Below the pieces are notes generated by a model. The model was not told where the DNA came from. It was given only the letters and a program-made list of their open reading frames with translations, and searched no databases. This document shows, one piece after another, positions 27,204 to 34,649 of a stretch of 40,430 bases of DNA; position 1 is the stretch's first letter; each line of letters starts with the position of its first letter. The DNA comes from a virus, in IMG/VR virus record IMGVR_UViG_3300020463_001339, positions 1-40,430 of that record; one strand, written 5' to 3'. The position numbers and the translations under genes are program-made.

Positions 27204-27215
27204 AACAATATTTAC

Positions 27216-28781
27216 CTATGCTTTGAATTCCTTTTTAAACACATCAGCTGTGGTTGGTGTTGGTAAAGGATTTGCTACTGTAGTCACTAAATCCCTATCT
27301 GTAAGTGCAATTTTAAATGCTAACGGGTTTAAATTCTCATGGTGTGTCCAAGGTTCAGCTTGTGGTGAACGTTGTGAAAGAACACCAAGTGTTGTGTGAC
27401 CAGGTACGCGATGTACGGACAGAGCGGACGCGGTAGCGGCCGTAGCCGCCTGCGGTCCATTCATATGGATTTCGGAAGCGGTTTCTGTATGGTTGCCTCC
27501 GCTGAGTATATCAGTAGTTCCGCCTGCTGTAAGTTTGTTTGCTCCACCTGTGTTTATATCAAAGTCTGAAGTTGTTGTAATCTTGGTGCTACCGCCCACT
27601 AGTATATTTGTATTCTTGTTTGATTCTATCTGTACTCTTCCTTTGAGAATCTTGTCTCCAACATAATCTCCTGATGCTTTTAGGCTTAGATTAGCACCTG
27701 CTTCTATTGTAACGTTTCTGTCTGCTGTAAGGTTAAAATCATTTGCTGTGTGCATACTGATTGAATCCTGTGCAAATATGTCAATCTTGCCATCTGATGT
27801 TAATTCTATCCAAGCAGTACCTCTAGCATTTCCTAGATATATCAAGTCTTCCGTGTTGTGTAAAAGTATTTGGTGTCCTGTACGTGTACGCAATCTCACA
27901 AGTTCGTTGTGCAATAGATCTCTTTGACCGTCCAGTTCACCTTGGTTTACATCTGCATAGTCAGGGGCTCCTTCACTTGCAGATTTTTTTCTTAGGTACT
28001 TGTCATTACCATCATCAAAAACAAAACTTGTTCCACCAAGTCTTGCCTTGAACACACTTGTATTGTCGTCCTTTGAACCTATCTTAACCTGTGGTGATCC
28101 TGGACTCTTGTCTACAGGTCCAGGTGTGTTTATCCCAAATACTGCACTAGGCACTTCACGCCTTGCACTTGAACTTGTTATACCACGTGTTTCATCTTCC
28201 AACAATCCTTGTGCAACAAGGTTGTCAGTAAATGTTTTTTGATAGGGTTTTAAATATCTAGTAGGGTCTTGTTGTGTTCCAGGATTTAATACTTTGTTGT
28301 ATTCACTTGCTGGTAACTTTTTACCTTTTAGGTTATCTGGAACATCTTCGTTAAGAAGTGTTGTTGCGGCATGACCCGGTACACTAAAGTTCATAAACTT
28401 GTCTTGTACAACACCTAACCAGTAACACATATTAGGATTACCTTCTGCAAATATAACCAATACTGTCGTTCCCACATCTGGTGGAACCATCCACATACCG
28501 TAGCTCTGTTGGCTGTCTTTGTATCCTGTATTCTTTGTACTTCCAAACCCAGGAGTTGATCCTCCAAATGGTTGCAGATATTTTGCTGTATATAATTCGC
28601 CGTCTGCAAAAGCAATACCTTGCGACTCGTTCATTTTTCTTAGTTGTACAGTTATGGCTCCATGGAATTCAGGATCTAAATTGTTTATAACAACAGCTTC
28701 AAACGGACCAGGTTTAAATTCAGGAGCGGTATACTTACTGGTCCTGTCTATGTTTTGATTTTTTTCTGGTAATCCGGCCAT
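27216..28781 (-). CDS. 5: Baseplate hub spike protein gp5 (OB-fold plus beta-helix, no lysozyme)
   Basis: 521 residues. Residues ~25-145 are the gp5 OB-fold: GPFEAVVINNLDPEFHG, YLQPFGGSTPG, QSYGMWMVPPDVGTTVLVIFAEGNP and a YWLGVVQDKFMNF strand. The C-terminal half, from about 290, alternates short strands (KIDIFAQDSISMHTANDF, NVTIEAGANLSLKASG, TNILVGGST) as expected for the triple beta-helix needle of gp5 and VgrG. The muramidase domain found between these parts in T4 gp5 is not visible, as in many marine relatives. It is coupled to the preceding hub gene by TAATG with AAGGAAG upstream. A GC-rich patch near 27407-27460 encodes an Ala-rich linker near the end. Confidence 0.9.
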   Translation of the reverse strand: MAGLPEKNQNIDRTSKYTAPEFKPGPFEAVVINNLDPEFHGAITVQLRKMNESQGIAFADGELYTAKYLQPFGGSTPGFGSTKNTGYKDSQQSYGMWMVPPDVGTTVLVIFAEGNPNMCYWLGVVQDKFMNFSVPGHAATTLLNEDVPDNLKGKKLPASEYNKVLNPGTQQDPTRYLKPYQKTFTDNLVAQGLLEDETRGITSSSARREVPSAVFGINTPGPVDKSPGSPQVKIGSKDDNTSVFKARLGGTSFVFDDGNDKYLRKKSASEGAPDYADVNQGELDGQRDLLHNELVRLRTRTGHQILLHNTEDLIYLGNARGTAWIELTSDGKIDIFAQDSISMHTANDFNLTADRNVTIEAGANLSLKASGDYVGDKILKGRVQIESNKNTNILVGGSTKITTTSDFDINTGGANKLTAGGTTDILSGGNHTETASEIHMNGPQAATAATASALSVHRVPGHTTLGVLSQRSPQAEPWTHHENLNPLAFKIALTDRDLVTTVANPLPTPTTADVFKKEFKA

Positions 28782-31399
28782 TATGTTAATCTTCCTTTGA
28801 TTTCATTTACAGCTAAATTAACTGCTGAATCTAAATCTTTTGTTATGTCTGCACCTGCATTAAACTGATCTATCAGTTCTTGTCCAATGTTTATCCGATT
28901 TTGATTTGCTAGTGCCATGGCTCTGAGTTCAGCTATCTTGGCTTGCATTGGAATAGGCTTCTTCTTGACAGCGGCAAAGTCATCAACCATCATCTGTGTT
29001 TCCATTGACTTATGGCTTTTCTTGTCTGGACCTTCACCCTTTGGAGCTGGCTTCTTCTCAGTTGGATTAGCTATTCCAGTTGGTTTTTGATCTGTATCTA
29101 GATTCGTTTGATTAGGCGCTCTGATAAGTGTTAGTTCCTGTGTAAACTGTCCGCCACTAAAGTCACTAGCAACTACGGTAACTCTGTATAATCCGCTAAA
29201 GGATTTAACTACCATTCCTCCCTTGGACGTAAGCAATCCGCCTTCACTGACCGGATCAATATCAAAAGGTGTTCTAAAGTTTAGGTAAATGAATACCTGC
29301 TGTCTTACATAATCCATCTGCTTTTTTTCATCATCAAACATCATGAATCCAGATTTTGCTTGATAGTTTCCTATACCACTGTCTGACAGATACCAAGGAT
29401 CCCCCATAATTTTTAAATTTACATTAACCAAGTCAACTGTACTGTTGATAAGTGCCTTGTGAAATTCTCTAGCTATCTTACCTTTGGTTGTGGCATTGGC
29501 GGCTGTTACACCTGTTGTTATGTTTGCTATGTCAGACGCACCAACAACCTTTAACGGATTTACTTTTGGTGTTTCTGCCGATCCTGGAGCGTTGGCAATT
29601 ATAGTACCTTCTTCACTTACTGTTGCAGAGGCAAGATATGCATTTGGTATTTCGGGTTTCTTGTCCATCGGTGTAGGAGTTAAGAATCTAGTTTCGTACT
29701 TGATGTCAAAGTCTAAAATATCTTTGTTCATTCCTGTGTAGATATAATTGTATGCTTTTCTTACTTTTCTTTTTATTTCCTCTTGTCCTTCGGTAACAGT
29801 TTGTGGAGCCTGCCAAACACTTGAATGAACCTTGTATGGTATAACCTTGAACACATAAATCTTAGGCATTCTTGCTTTAGCATCTTCTACCTGCTTCACA
29901 GGAACATCGTACACACACCCTTGTATCGTAAACCAATTTCTGTAACCTTCTTTATCAAGGTCTTGTGTTGTTAAGGCTAATCCATATCTACTAGTAACAA
30001 CTATCTCCTCAATAATCGTGTTCAGCGTTGTACCTTTGGTAAATTTAAAAGCTCTTTTGTCTGGTGGTATGGCTATCTGACCTTGTTCAAATATCTGTTT
30101 CTCTTTGTCGTAACTTGCATAATAAGTTCCAGGTTTAATGCCTCCAGCTTCTAGTTTTTGTTCTAGTAGTGTTGACTTACCTATTACACTAATATTTTCT
30201 TGTTGTGTTGTGCTGGTTCTTATTGCATCACTTGTTTTTGATCTTTTAACACCAAAGCCTGTAACACTTTGAAACCATTCTTCATAGTTTAACTTCTGTA
30301 CACCCTGGGATGCACCATATCTTGATTCATATTCTTTCTGCGGATCATATGTTGCTTTTCCTGTGGTCTCATCTGGTGATGTTGCAAAAGTCTTACTTGC
30401 AAGATTTTCTTCCTTAGGAAACATAATAATATATTCATCAGCAAACTGTTCTGTTTCTGACTCTTCTCTTTCAAGTAGTGTTGTGTTCATTACTCTTGTT
30501 AGACTTTGACTTCCACTTTGAAGTGCTTCTTCAACTGTTCCGCCAATGATTGTTACATCTGTTTGTAACATCTGTATTGCATCTGTATAACAAGCACCGT
30601 TCCTAGCAGTTGCTTGGATATCGTATTTGGTTCCTCCTGCGTCAGCAGTGATTGATGTGGTACTTAATTGTATAGGAAAATATCTTTTTGCAACTCTTTT
30701 GGTAGTGTTCTCATCTGTGTGTCCAATGAACTCACACATTAATAAAAAAGGTGCTGAAATATATTGTTTGTATCCGGCTGTAACTGCCGCTACCTGTAAA
30801 CTTTCCATAAAGTTACCAAGACTGTATGGCTCTGTAACTTCAAATTGAAATGTGTGAACCGCTGGCATCCTTGATCCCATACCGCCTGGTTGTAATACTG
30901 ATTCTATACGGACATTGTCGATATAGTATTCTACTCTGCCGAAGGTATCTTCGGTTAAAGTTGTTGCACGTCTACCTTCTTTAATATTCTGACTTCCGCC
31001 ACCACCCTTGATAACATTAATCATAGGTTCGCTTTGCATAAATGTTTCATCTGGTTTTGAAGCCTCGTCAGGAGTTAAACAAAATAATGACCAAATCTGA
31101 CTGTGTGTACGGAACTGGTCCATTATGTTAGGCTCAACAGCTACAAGATCTGTATGAATATAAACTTTTGGTTCTGAAGGTTCTTCAGTGCCTTTTTCAG
31201 CACCGTCTTTGGTTGCTGTTTTATCGGCGTCTTTATCTTTACCTACCTTGTCAAGGTCACCTTGTAAATCAGTTGTGGCTTTGTTATTTTTACCTGTTAG
31301 GGTATCGTCGAATTTTTCTGCTTTTTCTTTGCTAACAGCATCAAGTCTTTCTTGAGTGGTTAATGTTTTTTCTGCTTTTGAATTATTAGGTACAGCCAT
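28781..31399 (-). CDS. Large structural protein, probable baseplate hub component, 872 aa
   Basis: Not assignable by eye to a named T4 protein. Residues 1-~85 are highly charged (KAEKTLT, LDKVGKDKDADKTATKDG). The body begins at ~86 (LVAVEPNIMDQFRTHSQIWSLFCL) and contains HTFQFEVTEPYSLGNFMESLQ and YISAPFLLMCEFIGHTDE at about 185-230, which look like a hub-type beta-barrel. The C-terminal third has QQVFIYLNFRTPFD and GLYRVTVVASDF, then a Lys-rich region and a helical end. It lies directly before gp5 and after gp53, and in T4 the spike sits on gp27; a gp27-like role is the best guess. The TAATG overlap with gp5 supports equimolar production. No protease or lysozyme motif was seen. Confidence 0.7.
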   Translation of the reverse strand: MAVPNNSKAEKTLTTQERLDAVSKEKAEKFDDTLTGKNNKATTDLQGDLDKVGKDKDADKTATKDGAEKGTEEPSEPKVYIHTDLVAVEPNIMDQFRTHSQIWSLFCLTPDEASKPDETFMQSEPMINVIKGGGGSQNIKEGRRATTLTEDTFGRVEYYIDNVRIESVLQPGGMGSRMPAVHTFQFEVTEPYSLGNFMESLQVAAVTAGYKQYISAPFLLMCEFIGHTDENTTKRVAKRYFPIQLSTTSITADAGGTKYDIQATARNGACYTDAIQMLQTDVTIIGGTVEEALQSGSQSLTRVMNTTLLEREESETEQFADEYIIMFPKEENLASKTFATSPDETTGKATYDPQKEYESRYGASQGVQKLNYEEWFQSVTGFGVKRSKTSDAIRTSTTQQENISVIGKSTLLEQKLEAGGIKPGTYYASYDKEKQIFEQGQIAIPPDKRAFKFTKGTTLNTIIEEIVVTSRYGLALTTQDLDKEGYRNWFTIQGCVYDVPVKQVEDAKARMPKIYVFKVIPYKVHSSVWQAPQTVTEGQEEIKRKVRKAYNYIYTGMNKDILDFDIKYETRFLTPTPMDKKPEIPNAYLASATVSEEGTIIANAPGSAETPKVNPLKVVGASDIANITTGVTAANATTKGKIAREFHKALINSTVDLVNVNLKIMGDPWYLSDSGIGNYQAKSGFMMFDDEKKQMDYVRQQVFIYLNFRTPFDIDPVSEGGLLTSKGGMVVKSFSGLYRVTVVASDFSGGQFTQELTLIRAPNQTNLDTDQKPTGIANPTEKKPAPKGEGPDKKSHKSMETQMMVDDFAAVKKKPIPMQAKIAELRAMALANQNRINIGQELIDQFNAGADITKDLDSAVNLAVNEIKGRLT

Positions 31400-31400
31400 G

Positions 31401-31706
31401 TTAGACTCCTAGCATACTTTTTAACGGTCCACCTTTTGGTACGTATATGGTTGCCCCTGACTTGAAATCGTATATAGGATCTTCCATAGTATCTAAATTA
31501 CGTTGACAAAATACCCACCATAGATTTGGGTTGTCATACATATCATATGCTAACAAGTCTGGTCTTTGATGGTACTGTGGTTCAATAGTATATGTTGCAT
31601 CATCAGACTGTGCAGGTATAGTTCTAATTTGATAAAATCCTAAATGTTCTCCACTAGGATTCATTGAGGTTGCTTTGTAAGGACTTGACTGTTTATATGT
31701 TGCCAT
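31401..31706 (-). CDS. 53: Baseplate wedge protein gp53 (LysM-like)
   Basis: 101 residues. The signature is YTIEPQYHQRPDLLAYDMY, then DNPNLWWVFCQRN, DPIYDF and a final strand ATIYVPKGG, matching the N-terminal region of T4 gp53, in which the RPDL and LWWV phrases and a LysM-like fold are conserved. gp53 clamps adjacent wedges together during star assembly around the hub. It is shorter than T4 gp53 (196 aa), as is usual for marine relatives. The start overlaps the upstream stop (TAATG) with GGAGG a little upstream; the next gene begins one base after the stop. Confidence 0.85.
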   Translation of the reverse strand: MATYKQSSPYKATSMNPSGEHLGFYQIRTIPAQSDDATYTIEPQYHQRPDLLAYDMYDNPNLWWVFCQRNLDTMEDPIYDFKSGATIYVPKGGPLKSMLGV

Positions 31707-32656
31707 TAAATAAATCCTCCATCGCCAACATATCCACCACTAACATATTTGTTCAAGCTAAATTTCTCAACTTCTCTTCTGCTGTAGATCGGTTGTACCG
31801 TAACAGTTATTAAACTTTGTGAAGGTGCCCAACCAATTGGACCTGCTCTTTCATCGGTGGCCGCCTGTCTTGCTTCAGGATGATTTTTAGGAATATCATT
31901 TACCCCATCAGGGTGACCTGTTGCAATATAGTCAACGTCCTGTGGAAGGTCAACTGTAAACTGTGTTATGATTACTGGAACATTATTAAAAATGTAATCA
32001 CCATAACCATTTAATTTTACTACTGGAGGTGGTGCTCCTAGTGTACTTGCTTCGCCACCAAAGAACATTTTTGTCATGCTTCTTAGATAGTGCAAGGCAC
32101 CAACCCAATACTGTGCTTCTGTACCATTCTGACAGAAAAAGTCACCTGTAATAACCAACTGATCCACTTGTGAATTCTGGTAAGCAAAGTACGGATAATT
32201 AGTATGTGTAGGGGCCATTGTATTATAATTGGCGCTGTGTGCCACAATAATAGTTGGAGTATATGGAAAAACTAAACCGCCCGTCTTTTTCAAAGGAGCT
32301 AACATACCCGCAGTTGAGAAAGGTTCAATAGTGGGTATACTTAATTTAACACGCCAGTCTTGGTTGACTGATTTTTTAAATGTAGCTGACGAATTATGTT
32401 GTATCTCGCCTAGCCCCGGCATTCCATCTTTTGGAATATTCTTACTACGTAACCCTTTGCCCATTCCCATGGAATCCATAAATGCCTGTGCACCTTCCGG
32501 TGTACCTTTAGAGGCTACTGCGGCTCCAGGCTCGGAACCACTATGTGGACCCATGCTAAATTCATTGGCACGTTCACGATCGGTGAAACCGTCTTTACGA
32601 ACTTGGTTATCAGACGAAATTACTGTTCTACCGTTTACTGTTCTGAATGTTGACAT
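31706..32656 (-). CDS. Baseplate tail-tube cap/initiator protein (gp48/gp54 type)
   Basis: 316 residues, similar in length to T4 gp54 (320) and gp48 (364). The conserved body runs from WRVKLSIP through LVFPYTPTIIVAHSANY, PTHTNYPYFAYQNSQ, LVITGDFFCQN and HYLRSMTKMFFGG to PPPVVKLNGYG and FTVDLPQDVDYI (about 105-255). This pattern is usual for the tail-tube cap or initiator of marine T4-like phages; I cannot decide between gp48 and gp54 by eye. These proteins sit on the hub and start tube polymerisation. The first ~85 residues are Gly/Met-rich and possibly disordered. It opens the leftward baseplate block behind a CTAAATA late box and AGGAG. Confidence 0.75.
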   Translation of the reverse strand: MSTFRTVNGRTVISSDNQVRKDGFTDRERANEFSMGPHSGSEPGAAVASKGTPEGAQAFMDSMGMGKGLRSKNIPKDGMPGLGEIQHNSSATFKKSVNQDWRVKLSIPTIEPFSTAGMLAPLKKTGGLVFPYTPTIIVAHSANYNTMAPTHTNYPYFAYQNSQVDQLVITGDFFCQNGTEAQYWVGALHYLRSMTKMFFGGEASTLGAPPPVVKLNGYGDYIFNNVPVIITQFTVDLPQDVDYIATGHPDGVNDIPKNHPEARQAATDERAGPIGWAPSQSLITVTVQPIYSRREVEKFSLNKYVSGGYVGDGGFI

Positions 32657-32675
32657 ATTGGCTAACTCCTACAAG

Positions 32676-32682
32676 TATTTAG
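32676..32682 (-). promoter_or_regulatory. T4-type late promoter box (CTAAATA), heads the baseplate block
   Basis: CTAAATA on the minus strand, 19 bases before the ATG at 32656 and followed by CTTGTAGGAG. It abuts the -35 element of the rightward promoter, so late and host-type polymerases would compete or alternate at this spot. Confidence 0.6.
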
Positions 32683-32711
32683 TTGACTTTTTTAACTACG
32701 TAGTTTATAAT
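32683..32711 (+). promoter_or_regulatory. Sigma70-type promoter for gene 55
   Basis: TTGACT at 32683-32688, a 17-base spacer, then TATAAT at 32706-32711. This is one base from the ideal -35 and a perfect -10 at ideal spacing. The start of transcription would be near 32718, about 26 bases before the gene 55 ATG. It should be read by the unmodified host polymerase early in infection. Confidence 0.8.
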
Positions 32712-32743
32712 AATGTATTATTTAAGGTTTGGAGAAAACAAAT

Positions 32744-33577
32744 ATGAAAAGAGTGAATTATCTCAACAATAGAGATATACTGGCAGAAATACATAAATCA
32801 AAAAATACGTTTTGTAGTTATACAGACGAAGATTTTGCACAATATGATATAATTCTACCTAGTATAGATAAGATTAACATAAGAACTATAGCAGATGCTA
32901 AAAGAAACCAGGCTAAACGCATTGGTTTGAAGGAATATGAGTCAAGGAAAGGAGCCGGCGAAAAGGTTAAGCAGGCTGATTGTGCCGTAGACTACAGAAA
33001 AATAGCTAAAACGGATGTAGTATTCCGAATTATGATGTATGATCACATTCCAGAAGAAAAAGGTAGGAAGAAAAATCCTAAAACTATAGCAGATACTAAG
33101 ACAAAATTAAATTTTCCACCATTTCAGCATTATAAGTTCAACGAGAAGAACGAACTTGTATGTGTAGGTAAGAGCCACTGGGAAGGTGGTATGTCAAATG
33201 GTAACTTTAACAAAGGTCACGGAATGGCAACCAATAAACTTGCTTTGATGTGGATGAAACTTTGTGAACGTTATGCAACAAGAGGTAACGTTAGAGGTTA
33301 TACATATAACGATGAGATGAAAGGACAGGCTATTCTTCAATTGACACAGATTGGCTTACAGTTTGATGAATCAAAATCAAACAATCCTTTTGCTTACTAC
33401 ACCGCGGCTGTTACTAACTCGTTTGTAAGAATCATTAATATCGAAAAACGTAATCAAAACATACGTGATGATATTTTAGAAATGAATCATATGAATCCTT
33501 CCTTTACCAGACAGAATCAAGGTCAGTGGGAGAAGAGTGTGGAACGTCAAAACACAAAAGATACTTCGGACAAATAA
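32744..33577 (+). CDS. 55: Late-transcription sigma factor, gp55 type
   Basis: 277 residues from the ATG at 32744, preceded by GGAG nine bases upstream; a TTG at 32729 is in frame but overlaps that ribosome site, so ATG is preferred. The C-terminal half has the gp55 block: LMWMKLCERYATRGNVRGYTYNDEMKG, LTQIGLQFDESKSNNPFAYYT, SFVRIINIEKRNQNIRDD, and PSFTRQ. This corresponds to sigma region 2-like sequence, which in T4 directs polymerase, with the sliding clamp and gp33, to TATAAATA boxes. The protein is longer than T4 gp55 (185 aa), with an extra N-terminal region that includes NFPPFQHYKF and GKSHWEGG. A host-type promoter controls it, while late boxes elsewhere are its likely targets. Confidence 0.85.
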   Translation: MKRVNYLNNRDILAEIHKSKNTFCSYTDEDFAQYDIILPSIDKINIRTIADAKRNQAKRIGLKEYESRKGAGEKVKQADCAVDYRKIAKTDVVFRIMMYDHIPEEKGRKKNPKTIADTKTKLNFPPFQHYKFNEKNELVCVGKSHWEGGMSNGNFNKGHGMATNKLALMWMKLCERYATRGNVRGYTYNDEMKGQAILQLTQIGLQFDESKSNNPFAYYTAAVTNSFVRIINIEKRNQNIRDDILEMNHMNPSFTRQNQGQWEKSVERQNTKDTSDK

Positions 33578-33580
33578 AGT

Positions 33581-33609
33581 TTGACTATTTTATCTTTATC
33601 GTGTACAAT
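33581..33609 (+). promoter_or_regulatory. Sigma70-type promoter for genes 47-46
   Basis: TTGACT at 33581-33586, a 17-base spacer, then TACAAT at 33604-33609. It starts just after the gene 55 stop. The near-identical layout to the promoter at 32683 suggests the same early expression class. The expected start near 33616 leaves a leader of about 17 bases. Confidence 0.75.
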
Positions 33610-33632
33610 ATAATAAATTGTGAGGATTAGGT

Positions 33633-34649
33633 TTGTTTAAGAAAGCGGCAGTATTTACAGACATACACTTTGGTTTGAAGTCAAACTCAAAGGTGCATAA
33701 TGATGACTGTGAAGAATTCATTGATTGGTATATAGAACAAGCAAAAGAAAACGGTTGTGAAACTGGAATATTTTGCGGTGACTGGCATCATAATCGAAAC
33801 AGTCTGAACATTACTACCATGGATGCAACCATTAGAAGCCTTGAGAAGCTAGGTAAGGCTTTTGAAAAGTTTTATTTCTTTCCTGGTAATCACGATTTAT
33901 ACTACAAAGACAAAAGAGATATTAATTCCATCGACTTTGCAAGACACATTGAAGGTATTACAATGGTCAATGAGATGATGACCGAAGGTGATGTAACACT
34001 TATTCCTTGGTTAGTTGGTGATGAATGGAAAAAGATTCCTAAAATAAAAAGCAAATACATATTTGGTCACTTTGAACTTCCAAACTTTTATATGAATGCT
34101 ATGGTTCAGATGCCTGACACGGGTGAACTACAAGCAGATCATTTCAAGAACCAAGATTATGTGTTTAGTGGTCACTTCCATAAGAGACAAGTAAAAGGTC
34201 CTGTTCATTATATAGGTAATGCACTTCCTCACAATTACGCAGATGCCTGGGATGATGAACGTGGTATGATGATACTTGAACATGGAGGTGAACCACAGTA
34301 CATTAACTGGTGGAACTGTCCTAAATATAGAACAGTAAAACTTTCCAGACTGTTAGATGAGAAAGATACACTAATAAAAAGTAAAATGTACCTACGTGTT
34401 ACATTAGACTTACCTATTAGTTATGAAGAAGCAAACTTTATCAAAGAAACTTTCATGAAAGACTATGAATGTAGAGAAATTTCTCTTATTCCTAACACAC
34501 AGGACGAAGAAATCAACTCAAACATAGATATTACGAAGTTTGAAAGTGTAGATGAGATTGTTGCTAAAGAAATTGAAGCTATCGAGTCGGATAGTTTCGA
34601 CAAAAGTAAACTACTTTCAATATATAGAGATTTAAGCAAAGATGATTAA
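33633..34649 (+). CDS. 47: Recombination nuclease subunit gp47 (Mre11/SbcD-like)
   Basis: 338 residues, matching T4 gp47 (339). Phosphoesterase metal ligands are visible in order: D10 and H12 (FTDIHFG), D50 (GDWHHNR), N86-H87 (GNHD), H146 (FGHFE) and H181-x-H183 (SGHFHK). With gp46 it forms the Mre11-Rad50-type complex that resects DNA ends for recombination-dependent replication and helps degrade host DNA. The start is a TTG at 33633: a stop (TGA) lies in frame 12 bases upstream, no ATG occurs before the conserved DxH motif, and GAGGA is six bases upstream. The 3' end overlaps gene 46 by 8 bases, so the subunits are probably made together. Confidence 0.93.
   Translation: MFKKAAVFTDIHFGLKSNSKVHNDDCEEFIDWYIEQAKENGCETGIFCGDWHHNRNSLNITTMDATIRSLEKLGKAFEKFYFFPGNHDLYYKDKRDINSIDFARHIEGITMVNEMMTEGDVTLIPWLVGDEWKKIPKIKSKYIFGHFELPNFYMNAMVQMPDTGELQADHFKNQDYVFSGHFHKRQVKGPVHYIGNALPHNYADAWDDERGMMILEHGGEPQYINWWNCPKYRTVKLSRLLDEKDTLIKSKMYLRVTLDLPISYEEANFIKETFMKDYECREISLIPNTQDEEINSNIDITKFESVDEIVAKEIEAIESDSFDKSKLLSIYRDLSKDD

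Noticed and set aside
32729-32743. TTG start for gene 55, five codons upstream of ATG
   Set aside because: The TTG overlaps the GGAG ribosome site that serves the ATG at 32744, so the ATG is preferred.
32229-32747. Rightward open frame of 172 codons across the divergent promoter
   Set aside because: It lies antisense to the well-supported tail-tube cap gene and runs through the promoter region and gene 55 start; the protein has no coherent character.
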